Positions 54,320 to 63,699 of a stretch of 64,000 nucleotides of DNA are shown here, in pieces; the stretch's first letter is position 1; each line of letters begins with the position of its first letter. The stretch spans positions 26,814 through 90,813 of the forward strand of contig NZ_JACJKN010000009.1 in NCBI RefSeq assembly GCF_016900775.1, given 5' to 3'. The DNA comes from Olsenella uli (GTDB lineage: Bacteria > Actinomycetota > Coriobacteriia > Coriobacteriales > Atopobiaceae). Made by a program: the position numbers and the translations under genes. Below the pieces are notes generated by a model. The model did not search any database, was not told where the DNA came from, and saw only the letters and a program-made list of their open reading frames with translations.

Positions 54320-56437
54320 ATGAGACGGGATCGCAGATGGGCCCTCTGGCCCCTCGCGGTGCTGCTCGGCACCGCGCTCTCCCTCGTGCCCGCGTTCGGG
54401 GCGCACGCGTATGCGGTGGAGGGTGATGTCACCGGCGGCTCGACGGGCCTCGTCGAGCCGGGGGAGCCCGCGGGCGATCCGCTCGACGAAAAGACGGGCA
54501 TTGCCGCCGCGCTTGCGGCGGGTGGCGAGGTTACGCTGACCGCTGACGCCACGCTGCCCGACCGCATTGACGTGACGACGGACACGACGCTCGACCTCAA
54601 CGGCTTCACGCTGACGGGCGTCCTGCGCGCCAAGGGCGCGACGCTGACCGTCGTGGACGGCAGCGAGGCCCAAACGGGTGCCATCCTCGACCCGTCCGGG
54701 GGCTTCCCGCTGGTCAAGGGGGACGGCGCAGCCATCGTCATCACAGGCGGGACGTTCCACGTGGAGCCTCCGGAAGGCTTTGTGCCGGCAGGCTATGAGG
54801 TGGTCGAGAAGGACGGGGCGTGGGTCGTGGGGCAGGCGGCGGAGCCCGTCCACACCCACGAGCTCATTGCCCACAAAGAGGTTCCCGCCACCTGTACGGA
54901 GTCCGGGACGGCGGCGTACTGGGAGTGCTCCGACTGCGGCGCGCTCTTTGCAGACGTTGCCGCGACGACGGAGGTCACGCGTGACGACCTGCTGATTGCC
55001 CCGGCGGGGCATACGCTCGTGGCCGTTGCCGAGGTTCCGTCCACGTGCTCTGCCCCCGGCACGGCCGCGCACTGGCGCTGCGAGACCTGCGGCATGCTCT
55101 TCGGCGATGACGCCGGGGATCGCGCCGTGACGGCAGACGAGCTGGCGCTTCCGCTGGCGGACCACGACCTCGAGTACGTGCCCGAGGTCCCGTCCACGTG
55201 CGTGCAGGCCGGCACGGCCGCGCACTGGCACTGCGCCGTCTGCGGCGAGCGCTTTACGGATGAGGAGGCCACTGCGCCCACCACGCTCGACGATCTGGCG
55301 CTCCCGCTCGGCGGCCACGCCCTCACGGCCGTCGCCGAGGTCCCCGCCACCTGCACGACGCCCGGGACGGCGGCCCACTGGGCCTGCACGCTCTGCGGCA
55401 AGCTCTTCTCTGACGAGGCCGGCGCGACCGAGGTGACGGCCGACCAGCTCAAGACCGACCTCGCGCCCCACACGCTCGCCAAGGTCGACGCCACGCCCGC
55501 CACCTGCACCGATCCGGGCACGAGGGAGCACTGGCGCTGCGAGGTCTGCGGCAAGCTCTTCGTCGACGAGGCCGGCACGGACGAGGTGACGGCCGACCAG
55601 CTCAAGACCGACCTCGCGCCCCACGTCCTCACGGCCGTCGCCGAGGTCCCCGCCACCTGCACCAAGACCGGCACCGCGGCGCACTGGAGCTGCACAACCT
55701 GCGGCGCCCTCTTCAAGGACGAGAAGGGCATGCAGCCCACGACTGCAGAGGACCTTGTCAAACCGCTTGCGGCCCACAAGCTGACGGCGCACGCCCCCGT
55801 GGCGGTCACCTGCACCGAGCCCGGAAGCCTTGCCCGCTGGACCTGCGAGGTCTGCGGCGCCACCTTCCTGGACGACCAGACGCTCGAGCCCGCCGGTGAC
55901 GTTGTCGTTCCGGCAAAGGGGCACGATGCCATCTACCACGAGCGCATCGCCCCCACGACCAAGGAAGCGGGCCGCGCGGCGTACTGGGAGTGCGCCACCT
56001 GCGGAAAGATCTTCTCCGACGAGGCCATGACCAAGGAGACCACCAGAGACGCGCTCGCCATCCCCAAGCTCAGGGTCTTCACCGTCACCTTCGACGACTG
56101 CCTCAAGGGAACCGATGGCGTCACGTACGAGGTGACCGAGGGGCGCGCCGCGCCGCGGCCCAAGGACCCGTCCCTCAAGGGCTGGAAGTTCGAGGGCTGG
56201 TACGTCTACGACGGCGGCTGGGCCCGCGAGGCGTATGACTTCGACGCGGCCGTGACCGGAGACCTCACGCTCTACGCAAGGTGGAGCGAGCTTCCGGATG
56301 CCGAGAAGGACGCCGAGGCGCCCACGCTCCCCGAGACCGGGGACCCGCTCAACATCACCGCCCCCGCGGTCGTTGCCGTCATAGGCGTGGCGGCGCTTGC
56401 GGGAACCGTCGTCCTCAGGAGGCGCGCCCGCCGCTAG
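54320..56437 (+). CDS. LPxTG-anchored surface protein with eight Cys-containing repeats
   Basis: The 705-residue protein has a signal peptide (WPLAVLLGTALSLVPAFGAHA), a beta-rich N-terminal domain (~35-170), then eight tandem ~51-residue repeats (about 175-590). Each has a Cys after VPAT or VPST and a CxxC in the pattern HWxCxxCGxLFxDE. An InlB-type B repeat follows (GWKFEGWYVYDGG... LYARWSE). The C-terminus has LPETGD, a membrane helix and an RRRARR tail: a sortase signal. The last repeat has Thr for its first Cys. It may bind metal or be disulfide-linked; ligand unknown. AGGGCGGG precedes the ATG. Confidence 0.85.
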   Translation: MRRDRRWALWPLAVLLGTALSLVPAFGAHAYAVEGDVTGGSTGLVEPGEPAGDPLDEKTGIAAALAAGGEVTLTADATLPDRIDVTTDTTLDLNGFTLTGVLRAKGATLTVVDGSEAQTGAILDPSGGFPLVKGDGAAIVITGGTFHVEPPEGFVPAGYEVVEKDGAWVVGQAAEPVHTHELIAHKEVPATCTESGTAAYWECSDCGALFADVAATTEVTRDDLLIAPAGHTLVAVAEVPSTCSAPGTAAHWRCETCGMLFGDDAGDRAVTADELALPLADHDLEYVPEVPSTCVQAGTAAHWHCAVCGERFTDEEATAPTTLDDLALPLGGHALTAVAEVPATCTTPGTAAHWACTLCGKLFSDEAGATEVTADQLKTDLAPHTLAKVDATPATCTDPGTREHWRCEVCGKLFVDEAGTDEVTADQLKTDLAPHVLTAVAEVPATCTKTGTAAHWSCTTCGALFKDEKGMQPTTAEDLVKPLAAHKLTAHAPVAVTCTEPGSLARWTCEVCGATFLDDQTLEPAGDVVVPAKGHDAIYHERIAPTTKEAGRAAYWECATCGKIFSDEAMTKETTRDALAIPKLRVFTVTFDDCLKGTDGVTYEVTEGRAAPRPKDPSLKGWKFEGWYVYDGGWAREAYDFDAAVTGDLTLYARWSELPDAEKDAEAPTLPETGDPLNITAPAVVAVIGVAALAGTVVLRRRARR

Positions 56438-56458
56438 GCGCCCTGGGACATGACCAAA

Positions 56459-56477
56459 CGCCGTCATGACGACGGCG
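56459..56477 (+). terminator. Hairpin after the surface-protein gene
   Basis: CGCCGTC and GACGGCG pair around ATGAC, 22 nt after the stop; no T tract. A second GC hairpin follows near 56490-56512. A weak terminator is likely. Confidence 0.45.
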
Positions 56478-56602
56478 CCTTCGGGGCCTCGCCGCGCGCG
56501 GGGCCCCGCTCGTTTGTGGGGCGTCCGTCGGGCCGTGCGTATCCCTGCGCACCCTGCGGTAAAATCAATCCGTCAAACGCGCGTCAAAGCCGAGGAGGCC
56601 CC

Positions 56603-57949
56603 ATGATCGATCGCTACACCCGTCCGGAGATGGGCCACATCTTCTCCCTGGAGAACAAGTACCGCATCTGGCAGGAGATCGAGGTGCTGGCCTGCGAGGC
56701 ACACGCCGAGATGGGCAAGATCGGCATCACGAAGGAGGAGGCCGCCTGGATCCGCGAGCATGCGGACTTCAACAAGGACGAGGTCGACGCCATCGAGGCC
56801 GTGACCAACCACGACGTCATCGCCTTCCTCACCAACATGGGCGAGTACATCGACCGCGACGTGCCCGAGGGCGAGCCCAAGCCGTCGCGCTGGGTCCACT
56901 TTGGCATGACCTCCTCCGACCTGGGCGACACGGCCCTCTGCTACCAGCTCGTCCAGGCCACCGACATCCTCATCGAGGACTGCCGCCGCCTCGGCGAGAT
57001 TTGCAAGCGCCGCGCCTTCGAGGAGCGCGACACCCTCTGCGTGGGCCGCACCCACGGCATCCACGCCGAGCCCATGACCTTTGGCATGAAGTTCGGCAGC
57101 TGGGCCTGGGAGCTCAAGCGCGACTACGACCGCCTCAAGGACGCCCGCGCCAACGTGGCCTTTGGCGCCATCTCCGGCGCGGTGGGCACCTACTCCTCCA
57201 TCGACCCGTTCGTCGAGGAGTATGTCTGCGAGCACCTGGGCCTCGTCCACGACCCGCTGTCCACGCAGGTCATCTCCCGCGACCACCACGCCTACCTCGC
57301 CGGCGTCCTGGCCACCACCGCCGCCACTTGCGAGCGCATCGCCACGGAGATCCGCAACCTCCAGAAGACCGACACCCTCGAGGCCGAGGAGCCGTTCCGC
57401 AAGGGCCAGAAGGGCAGCTCGGCCATGCCGCACAAGCGCAACCCCATCACCGTGGAGAAGGTCTGCGGCCTCTCCCGCGTGGTGAAGGCCAACGCGCAGG
57501 TGGCCTTTGACAACGTGGCCCTCTGGCACGAGCGCGACATCTCGCACTCCTCTGCCGAGCGCGTGGCGCAGGCCGACAGCTTCATCGCCCTCGACCACAT
57601 GTTCCAGTGCCTGACTCGCATCGTGGACGGTCTCATCCTCTACCCGGCGCAGATGCTCGCCAACCTCAACAAGACGCGCGGCCTGATTTTCTCGTCCAAG
57701 GTGCTGCTCGCCCTCGTGGAAACCGGCATCACGCGCGAGGAGGCCTACGCCATCGTGCAGGAGAACGCCATGGCCACGTGGCGCGAGGTCCAGCAGTGCG
57801 CCGGCGGCACCACGTTCCGCGAGAAGCTCGAGGCCGACCCGCGCTGCACCGTGCCGGCCGCGGAGCTCGACGCCATCTTCGACCCGCGCGCCTTCCTCAC
57901 CCGCGCCGGCGTCGTCTTTGACCGCCTGGAGCAGCTGAACTTTGACTAA
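56603..57949 (+). CDS. purB: Adenylosuccinate lyase
   Basis: The 448-residue enzyme begins MIDRYTRPEMGHIFSLENKY, has VGRTHGIHAEPMTFG and the superfamily signature GSSAMPHKRNPI. It acts twice in purine synthesis (SAICAR to AICAR and adenylosuccinate to AMP). CGAGGAGG precedes the ATG at 56603; longer in-frame starts would cross terminator-like sequence. purC lies 4 kb downstream, not in the same operon. Confidence 0.97.
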   Translation: MIDRYTRPEMGHIFSLENKYRIWQEIEVLACEAHAEMGKIGITKEEAAWIREHADFNKDEVDAIEAVTNHDVIAFLTNMGEYIDRDVPEGEPKPSRWVHFGMTSSDLGDTALCYQLVQATDILIEDCRRLGEICKRRAFEERDTLCVGRTHGIHAEPMTFGMKFGSWAWELKRDYDRLKDARANVAFGAISGAVGTYSSIDPFVEEYVCEHLGLVHDPLSTQVISRDHHAYLAGVLATTAATCERIATEIRNLQKTDTLEAEEPFRKGQKGSSAMPHKRNPITVEKVCGLSRVVKANAQVAFDNVALWHERDISHSSAERVAQADSFIALDHMFQCLTRIVDGLILYPAQMLANLNKTRGLIFSSKVLLALVETGITREEAYAIVQENAMATWREVQQCAGGTTFREKLEADPRCTVPAAELDAIFDPRAFLTRAGVVFDRLEQLNFD

Positions 57950-57958
57950 CCGCGCGCC

Positions 57959-58034
57959 GTGCAAAAGGGACAGTCGCTTTTGCACGGCGGCACAGACATC
58001 AGAGCGCGTGCAAAAGCGACTGTCCCTTTTGCAC
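57959..58034. repeat. GTGCAAAAGGGACAGTC inverted repeat
   Basis: Perfect 27-bp arms (57959-57985 and 58008-58034) around 22 bp. Each arm is itself a partial hairpin (GTGCAAAAG...CTTTTGCAC). It lies between purB and the TSCPD gene and ends against the latter's ribosome site (GGGAGGAG). It is related to the GGGACTGTCCC group. Confidence 0.85.
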
Positions 58035-58047
58035 GGGAGGAGCGGAC

Positions 58048-58308
58048 ATGCACTTTGACTACACGCCGCGCGGGGTCTGCTCGCGCGCCATCCACATCGA
58101 CCTCACCGACGACGGCAAGACCATCGAGCAGGTCTCCTTTGAGGGCGGCTGCAACGGCAACCTCAAGGCCGTGAGCAAGCTCGTCAAGGGCCACGCCGTG
58201 GACGAGATCGTGGGCATCCTCGCGGGCAACACCTGCGGCCCGCGGCCGACCTCGTGCGCGGACCAGCTGGCCCGCGCCCTCACCGAGGCCTCGGCGCAGG
58301 CGCGCTAG
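58048..58308 (+). CDS. TSCPD domain protein (TIGR03905-like)
   Basis: The 86-residue protein resembles the small TSCPD proteins, also found at the C-terminus of some ribonucleotide reductases: YTPRGVCSRAIHIDL, FEGGCNGNLKAVSKLV and GNTCGPRPTSCADQLARAL. Conserved Cys suggest metal or redox binding. Function unproven. GGGAGGAG lies 5 nt before the ATG, directly after an inverted repeat. Confidence 0.82.
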   Translation: MHFDYTPRGVCSRAIHIDLTDDGKTIEQVSFEGGCNGNLKAVSKLVKGHAVDEIVGILAGNTCGPRPTSCADQLARALTEASAQAR

Positions 58309-58329
58309 GCGAGAAGGACGGTCGACCCG

Positions 58330-59541
58330 GTGAGGCTTCCCAAGCTCAAGATGACCAGGCGCTCGCTCTTCAAGGCGACGGCCGTCGGCGGCGTCACCGC
58401 GGCAGCGGTGGGCGTGCTGGCCGGCTGCACGCACGCGTCGGACGAGGGTGAGGCGGCCGACCCCACCGTGGTCGACGAGTCCGAGGCGGACGACATCCTC
58501 TCTGAGTTCGAGGGCGTTGACACCACGCTCGCCGTCGAAGGCTCGTGGACTCTGCCCCTGGGCAACGTGCTCCACCCGGCGGAGGGCACGTGGATACCCG
58601 TCACCACGGCCGGCTCGTCGGCCACGCCGATGGTCAAGGGGTCGGCGTTCTCGCTCGCGTCCGGCACGCTCTCCGAGGTGGTGCCGGAGCCGGTGAGCGG
58701 CTCTGCAACGGCGGTCATCTACGACGCGCGCTGCTCGGACAGCGTGTACGCGTGGACCGAGCTCGACCTGGTGACGCGCGCGTGGACGCTCCACGCCTCC
58801 TCGTTTGCCGACGGCGCGCTGAGCGGGGATACCAAGACGCTCTGGGAGGGCACGGCGGACTACGACCCCGCCCCCTTCGCCGTCTCCGGCTCGAGCGTAA
58901 TCTGGCAGGTCCAGCCCTCGACGCTCGGCACCAAGACGCAGGAGCACTCCTTTTGCTACATCTGGCACGCCGGGGACTCCGACGCCCAGGCGGTGGTGGA
59001 GTCGCCGGGCCGCTTTGCCACGTGGCCGACGGTCTCGGGAGGCGTGGTCACCCTCGCGCCGCGCGTCCGCGCCTCGGAGGGGACCTACTACGGCGTCACC
59101 GCCTACGCGCTCTCGGACGACCTCAAGACGCGCGTCGACCAGCTCGTCATGCCGCAGAGCGTGCGCCCCTTCCGCGCGGTGCGCGTGGGCGATCGGTTTC
59201 TCGTCTCGGTTGAGGCGAGCTACAGCTCGGGCGGCCTCCTCGGGCAGATGGGCACCTACATCGGCACCTCGTCGGCTGGCTTCTACCGCCTCAACCGCGA
59301 GCCCTCGGAGTGCGGCTGCGGCAACGGCGACCTGTTCATCGTCAAGAGCAACGCCTCGTATCTCGTGCTCGACCTCGCGCAGCGACAGTACTCGGCGCTG
59401 CCCTCGGCGGACCGCATCGTCGACTACGGTGAGTACCCCGCCCGCGTGGGCGAGTGCGACCTCTTCGTGACGTTCTCGACGGTCAAGGACGCGGACACCG
59501 GCTACCCCGCTTCCGTCGCGGTGCGTACCTTCCGCCTGTAA
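58330..59541 (+). CDS. Tat-exported lipoprotein, unknown function
   Basis: The 403-residue protein has a twin-arginine signal (MTRRSLFKATAVGG) leading to a lipobox LAGC, so it is likely exported folded and lipid-anchored. The mature part is rich in beta strands with repeated Trp/Tyr-Gly motifs, suggesting a beta-propeller-like fold. I do not recognise the family. GTG at 58330 lies 21 bp after the TSCPD stop; an internal ATG at 58351 is possible. A two-component system follows. Confidence 0.75.
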   Translation: MRLPKLKMTRRSLFKATAVGGVTAAAVGVLAGCTHASDEGEAADPTVVDESEADDILSEFEGVDTTLAVEGSWTLPLGNVLHPAEGTWIPVTTAGSSATPMVKGSAFSLASGTLSEVVPEPVSGSATAVIYDARCSDSVYAWTELDLVTRAWTLHASSFADGALSGDTKTLWEGTADYDPAPFAVSGSSVIWQVQPSTLGTKTQEHSFCYIWHAGDSDAQAVVESPGRFATWPTVSGGVVTLAPRVRASEGTYYGVTAYALSDDLKTRVDQLVMPQSVRPFRAVRVGDRFLVSVEASYSSGGLLGQMGTYIGTSSAGFYRLNREPSECGCGNGDLFIVKSNASYLVLDLAQRQYSALPSADRIVDYGEYPARVGECDLFVTFSTVKDADTGYPASVAVRTFRL

Positions 59542-59631
59542 CTTGGAATCTCCAGCGGCCCGGTAGGGTACACTAGGGTCATCCACGGACCGGGTTTCCG
59601 GAGACGACCAGTCGCTAGCGAGGAGGCCAGC

Positions 59632-60354
59632 ATGGCTTCAGATGAGAAGAAGATTCTGCTCGTTGAGGACGAGAAGGCGATCAGGGACGCCGTCGCTGCG
59701 TACCTCGAGCGCGAGAGCTACATCGTGCGCGGCGTCGGCGACGGCCAGAGCGCCGTCGAGGAGTTCGAGAAGCACACCTTCGACCTCGTCATCCTCGACC
59801 TCATGCTCCCCAAGCTCTCGGGCGAGCGCGTGTGCCGCGCCATCCGGGAGACCTCCAACGTGCCTATCATCATGCTGACCGCCAAGGGCGAGGTCGAGGA
59901 CCGCATCATCGGCCTCGAGCTCGGCGCGGATGACTACCTCATCAAGCCCTTCTCGCCGCGAGAGCTCGTCGCCCGCGTGCGCGCCCTGCTGCGCCGCGCC
60001 CACACCGAGGCCGAGCCGCAGCTCGAGGTGCTCGACTTCGGCGACCTCGTGATTGACATCTCGGGTCACAAGGTCCTCGTGGAGGGCAAGGAGGTCGACC
60101 TCACGGCCTCCGAGTTCAAGCTGCTCACCACGCTCGCGCGCTACCCGGGCCGCGTCTACACGCGCATGGAGCTCGTGGAGAAGGTCCTCGGCTACGACTT
60201 CGAGGGCTACGAGCGCACCATCGACTCGCACGTCAAGAACCTGCGCGCCAAGCTGGGCGACGACCCGCGCAACCCGCGCTGGCTCTACACCGTCCACGGC
60301 GTGGGCTACCGCTTCGAGGCTCCCGAGAAGGCAGCCGACGCCAGCGGCCGATAG
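59632..60354 (+). CDS. OmpR-family response regulator
   Basis: The 240-residue protein has a receiver domain (KKILLVEDEKAIRDAV, phospho-Asp in LVILDLMLPK, Lys in YLIKPFS) and a winged-helix domain (DLTASEFKLLTTLARYPGRVYTR, YTVHGVGYRFE). A TACACT -10-like element lies near 59570. It is followed after 7 nt by its kinase. Confidence 0.95.
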   Translation: MASDEKKILLVEDEKAIRDAVAAYLERESYIVRGVGDGQSAVEEFEKHTFDLVILDLMLPKLSGERVCRAIRETSNVPIIMLTAKGEVEDRIIGLELGADDYLIKPFSPRELVARVRALLRRAHTEAEPQLEVLDFGDLVIDISGHKVLVEGKEVDLTASEFKLLTTLARYPGRVYTRMELVEKVLGYDFEGYERTIDSHVKNLRAKLGDDPRNPRWLYTVHGVGYRFEAPEKAADASGR

Positions 60355-60361
60355 GCGCAGG

Positions 60362-61894
60362 ATGTCCGCGCGCTTTGTCACCGGAAGGGACGCACAGCTG
60401 GACGAGGGCGGCTCCGAGCGGCCCTCGTCCTCTCGTAGCTCGTGGAACACTATCAAGCCCTCGCCCAAGCGCGGCAGGCCCTACTCCACGAGCCTCACGC
60501 TCGGCTTTGCGCTGACGGCCATCATGACGGCCGCGGTGCTCGTGGTCGTGCTCGCCGTGGTGTGGGAGGGCCAGTTCATGGCCTACACCCGCCAGAACAT
60601 GCAGAGCATCGCCGACTCCACCGCGGAGGGGATCTCCGAGGCCTATCAGGAGACCGGCAAGCTCGACGAGACGGCCGTCTCGGTGGCCGCCGGCGCGTCC
60701 TCCATATCGTCCGACATCGTGGTGCAGGTGGTGGACGCCAAGGGCAACGTGCTCTATGACGACACGTGGGCCCGCGCGACCACCCTCTCGCCGGACGCGC
60801 CCGAGGGCGCAAAGCCCGTCCCCGCCACGGTGCCCACCGCCCAGGAGGCGCTCGTCACCTCGCAGATCATCGCGGGCGACGGAAGCGTCATCGGCGAGGT
60901 GCGCCTCTGGGCCTTTGGCTCCGAGGCCCTGCTCACCAAGAGCGACGCGTCGTTCAGGGCCAACTCCTACGGGGCCATCGCCACGGCCGCCGCCATCGCC
61001 GCCCTTCTCGCCTGCGTGATCGGGTACTTTGTCTCGCGCGGGATGGCCCAGCCCATCCAGCGGATCACGTCCACGGCCAACCAGATCAGAAACGGCGACC
61101 TCACGGCGCGCACCGGCGTCACCGGCACCGACGAGATCGGCCAGCTCGGGGAGACCTTCGACGACATGGCCACGACCATCGAGCGTGACATCAAGCTCGA
61201 GCACCGCCTCACCGGCGACGTGGCCCATGAGCTCAGGACCCCGCTCATGGCCATGCAGGCCACGGTGGAGGCCATGCAGGACGGCGTCCTCCCCGCGGAC
61301 GACGAGCATCTGGAGGTCGTGGCCTCCGAGGTCCGCCGGCTCTCGCGCCTCATCGACGCCATGCTCAAGCTCTCGCGCCTGGAGAACGGCACCACCGAGG
61401 TCAAGGTCGAGAAGACCGACATGGTGTACCTCGTCAAGAGCCTCGTCTCCGCCCAGCACCAGCTCTTCCACGAGCGCGGCCTCCACCTGCGCTTTGTTGA
61501 CGAGACCGCCCACGGCGAGCTCTATGCGGAGGTCGACCCCGACCTCATCCGCGAGGCCATCGTGAACCTCATGAGCAACGCCATGCGCTACACCAACGCG
61601 GACGGCTGGGTGAAGGTCTCGCTGCGCCAGGAGCGCTCCGACGTGCTGATTGCCGTCCAGGACACCGGCATCGGCATCGCCAAGGAGGACATCCCGCAGA
61701 CCTTCTCGCGCTTCTGGCGCTCGGACGTGAGCCGCGAGCGCGTGTCCGGCGGCCTTGGCGTGGGCCTGGCCATCACCAAGGAGATCGTGGACAAGCACAA
61801 CGGCACGATCCTCGTGGAGTCCGAGCTCGGCAAGGGGACCACGTTCACGCTGCGCATTCCCCAGCGCCGCGAGCGCAAGGAGAAGGACCGGTAG
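60362..61894 (+). CDS. Sensor histidine kinase (HAMP, HisKA, HATPase)
   Basis: The 510-residue protein has a cytosolic N-terminal tail, a first membrane helix (~48-72), an extracellular sensor of about 125 residues, a second helix (~205-225), a HAMP domain (RITSTANQIRNGDLTAR), HisKA with phospho-His in GDVAHELRTPLMAMQ, and HATPase (MSNAMRYTN, DTGIGIA, GGLGVGLAI). ATG at 60362 is paired with GCGCAGG upstream. It partners the preceding regulator. Confidence 0.95.
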   Translation: MSARFVTGRDAQLDEGGSERPSSSRSSWNTIKPSPKRGRPYSTSLTLGFALTAIMTAAVLVVVLAVVWEGQFMAYTRQNMQSIADSTAEGISEAYQETGKLDETAVSVAAGASSISSDIVVQVVDAKGNVLYDDTWARATTLSPDAPEGAKPVPATVPTAQEALVTSQIIAGDGSVIGEVRLWAFGSEALLTKSDASFRANSYGAIATAAAIAALLACVIGYFVSRGMAQPIQRITSTANQIRNGDLTARTGVTGTDEIGQLGETFDDMATTIERDIKLEHRLTGDVAHELRTPLMAMQATVEAMQDGVLPADDEHLEVVASEVRRLSRLIDAMLKLSRLENGTTEVKVEKTDMVYLVKSLVSAQHQLFHERGLHLRFVDETAHGELYAEVDPDLIREAIVNLMSNAMRYTNADGWVKVSLRQERSDVLIAVQDTGIGIAKEDIPQTFSRFWRSDVSRERVSGGLGVGLAITKEIVDKHNGTILVESELGKGTTFTLRIPQRRERKEKDR

Positions 61895-61974
61895 CGCCCC
61901 TGCGCCCCCTCGCGCCGCGGCGTGGGTGACGTATACTGGTTGGTTGAGTAAAACGCCAACGAAAGGTGGCCGGA

Positions 61975-62853
61975 ATGGCTGAGATGGAACTTCGTCCGGA
62001 CTCGCACGGCAAGGTCCGCGACATCTACGACTGCGGCGACAGCCTCCTCATGGTGGCGTCGGACCGCATCAGCGCGTACGACTTCATCCTGCCGGACGAG
62101 ATTCCCCACAAGGGAGAGATCCTCACCCGCATCTCCGCGTTCTGGTTCGAGCGCTTTGCCGACCTCATCCCCAACCACATGATCTCCTGCGACGTGGCGG
62201 ACCTGCCCGAGGAGTACGCGCCCTACGCCGACTACCTGGCCGGCCGCTCCATGCTCGTCAAGAAGGCCCAGACCGTGCCCATCGAGTGCATCGTCCGCGG
62301 CTATCTCACCGGCTCCGGAAAGAAGACCTACGACGAGGACGGCACCGTCTGCGGCATCAAGCTGCCCGCGGGGCTCACCGAGGCCTCCAAGCTCCCCGAG
62401 CCGATCTTCACCCCGTCCACCAAGGCCGAGCTGGGCGACCACGACGAGAACATCTCCTTCGAGCGCTGCTGCGAGATCGTGGGAACCGAGGTGGCCGAGC
62501 AGCTGCGCGACGCGTCGCTCGCCATCTACAAGGCCGCGGCCGATTACGCCGCCGAGCAGGGCATCATCATCGCCGACACCAAGTTTGAGTTTGGCTTCAT
62601 CGACGGCCAGCTCACGCTCATCGACGAGTGCCTCACGCCGGACTCCAGCCGCTTCTGGCCGGCCGACTCCTACGAGGAGGGCAAGGTCCAGCCGAGCTAC
62701 GACAAGCAGTACGTCCGCGACTGGCTGCGCGCCAACTGGGACATGACCGGCGAGCCGCCGCGCATCCCGGCCGAGGTCATCGAGGGCACCTCCAAGCGCT
62801 ACCAGGAGGCCTTCCAGATCATCACCGGCACCGAGTTCGTGCCCGCCCGCTAA
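61975..62853 (+). CDS. purC: SAICAR synthase
   Basis: The 292-residue enzyme has the N-terminal HGKVRDIYDCGD, VASDRISAYDFILPDEIP, IECIVRGYLTGSG and FEFGFIDGQLTLIDE motifs of PurC. It joins aspartate to CAIR in purine synthesis. ATG at 61975 has GAAAGG 8 nt upstream; GTG at 61966 is too close to it. TATACT at 61932-61937 may be its -10. Confidence 0.96.
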   Translation: MAEMELRPDSHGKVRDIYDCGDSLLMVASDRISAYDFILPDEIPHKGEILTRISAFWFERFADLIPNHMISCDVADLPEEYAPYADYLAGRSMLVKKAQTVPIECIVRGYLTGSGKKTYDEDGTVCGIKLPAGLTEASKLPEPIFTPSTKAELGDHDENISFERCCEIVGTEVAEQLRDASLAIYKAAADYAAEQGIIIADTKFEFGFIDGQLTLIDECLTPDSSRFWPADSYEEGKVQPSYDKQYVRDWLRANWDMTGEPPRIPAEVIEGTSKRYQEAFQIITGTEFVPAR

Positions 62854-62880
62854 GCCGAAGACCAGCACCAAAGGAGCTCC

Positions 62881-63534
62881 ATGTCACTCAAGGACACCAT
62901 CGAGGGCGCCCGTCGCGAGGCCGAGGGCAACGCCGTCGGCCGTCCCAAGAAGGAGGCCGAGGCCATGGCCTCGGGGAGCGAGGAGCGCAAGGGCTTCTCG
63001 CGCAGCTCGGCCGCCAAGGCGCGCCCCGTGCGCGAGGCCGGCGCCTCCGTTCGCGTTGAGAGCAAGCCCAAGGGGTCCGGCGCCGGCCGTGCCGAGACCA
63101 AGGAGGAGAAGAAGGAGCGCAAGCGCCGCGAGCGCGAGGAGGAGGACATCCGCAACCGCGCCTATGACCTCGTCCTGCGCGAGCTGCCCGGCTACAAGAA
63201 GACCGAGAAGGTCTTCTGGGTGTTTCTCGGCGTGGGCATGGCGCTTGCCGTCATCTCGCTTCTGTGCGCCTACGCCTTTGGCCAGAACGCCGACCTCAGC
63301 ACCTGGCAGGGCATCCTGAGCGTGGCCTCGCTCGTCCTTGCGTATGCGGCCATCATCGGCAGCTTCATCTACGACATGGTGAAGCGCCGTCCGTTCCGCA
63401 AGGCCGCCGAGGCCCGCGTCCGCGGCCTCTCCGACAAGAAGCTCCTCGAGCTCTTCCAGCGCGCGAGCGCGGAGGCCTCCGCCAAGAAGGTCGAGAAGCG
63501 GGTCGAGAAGAACGAGAAGGGCGCCAAGAAGTAG
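62881..63534 (+). CDS. Hypothetical membrane protein with charged N-terminus
   Basis: A 217-residue protein. Residues ~1-95 are highly charged, with Lys/Glu/Arg runs (EEKKERKRREREEE) likely to form a helix. Two membrane helices follow (about 112-133 and 143-163), then a charged helical C-terminus. No family is recognised. AAAGGAG lies before the ATG, 27 bp after purC, so it may share its transcript. Confidence 0.65.
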   Translation: MSLKDTIEGARREAEGNAVGRPKKEAEAMASGSEERKGFSRSSAAKARPVREAGASVRVESKPKGSGAGRAETKEEKKERKRREREEEDIRNRAYDLVLRELPGYKKTEKVFWVFLGVGMALAVISLLCAYAFGQNADLSTWQGILSVASLVLAYAAIIGSFIYDMVKRRPFRKAAEARVRGLSDKKLLELFQRASAEASAKKVEKRVEKNEKGAKK

Positions 63535-63537
63535 CTT

Positions 63538-63566
63538 TTGTCGCCGTGCGCGCACGGTGATAGAAT
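63538..63566 (+). promoter_or_regulatory. Promoter of tRNA-Arg
   Basis: TTGTCG (63538) and TAGAAT (63561) with a 17-bp spacer, 13 bp before the tRNA. The -10 region GTGATAGAAT is also found ahead of tRNA-Lys. Confidence 0.65.
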
Positions 63567-63579
63567 GGTTCATTGCAAC

Positions 63580-63655
63580 GCCTTCGTAGCTCAGGGGATA
63601 GAGCACCGCTCTCCTAAAGCGGGTGTCGGCCGTTCGAATCGGCCCGGGGGCACCA
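63580..63655 (+). tRNA. tRNA-Arg (anticodon CCT)
   Basis: A 76-nt cloverleaf: GCCTTCG acceptor pairing with CGGGGGC through G-T pairs, D-arm TAGCTCAGGGGATAGAGC, anticodon loop CTCCTAA (CCT), CGTTCGAATCG T-arm and encoded CCA. Confidence 0.95.
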
Positions 63656-63663
63656 GACATGAC

Positions 63664-63699
63664 GCAGGTCGGGGTTCTTGTGGCCCCGACCTGCTTTCG
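63664..63699 (+). terminator. Terminator after tRNA-Arg
   Basis: GCAGGTCGGGG and CCCCGACCTGC pair around a 9-nt loop, then TTTCG. It closely resembles the tRNA-Lys terminator. Confidence 0.9.
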
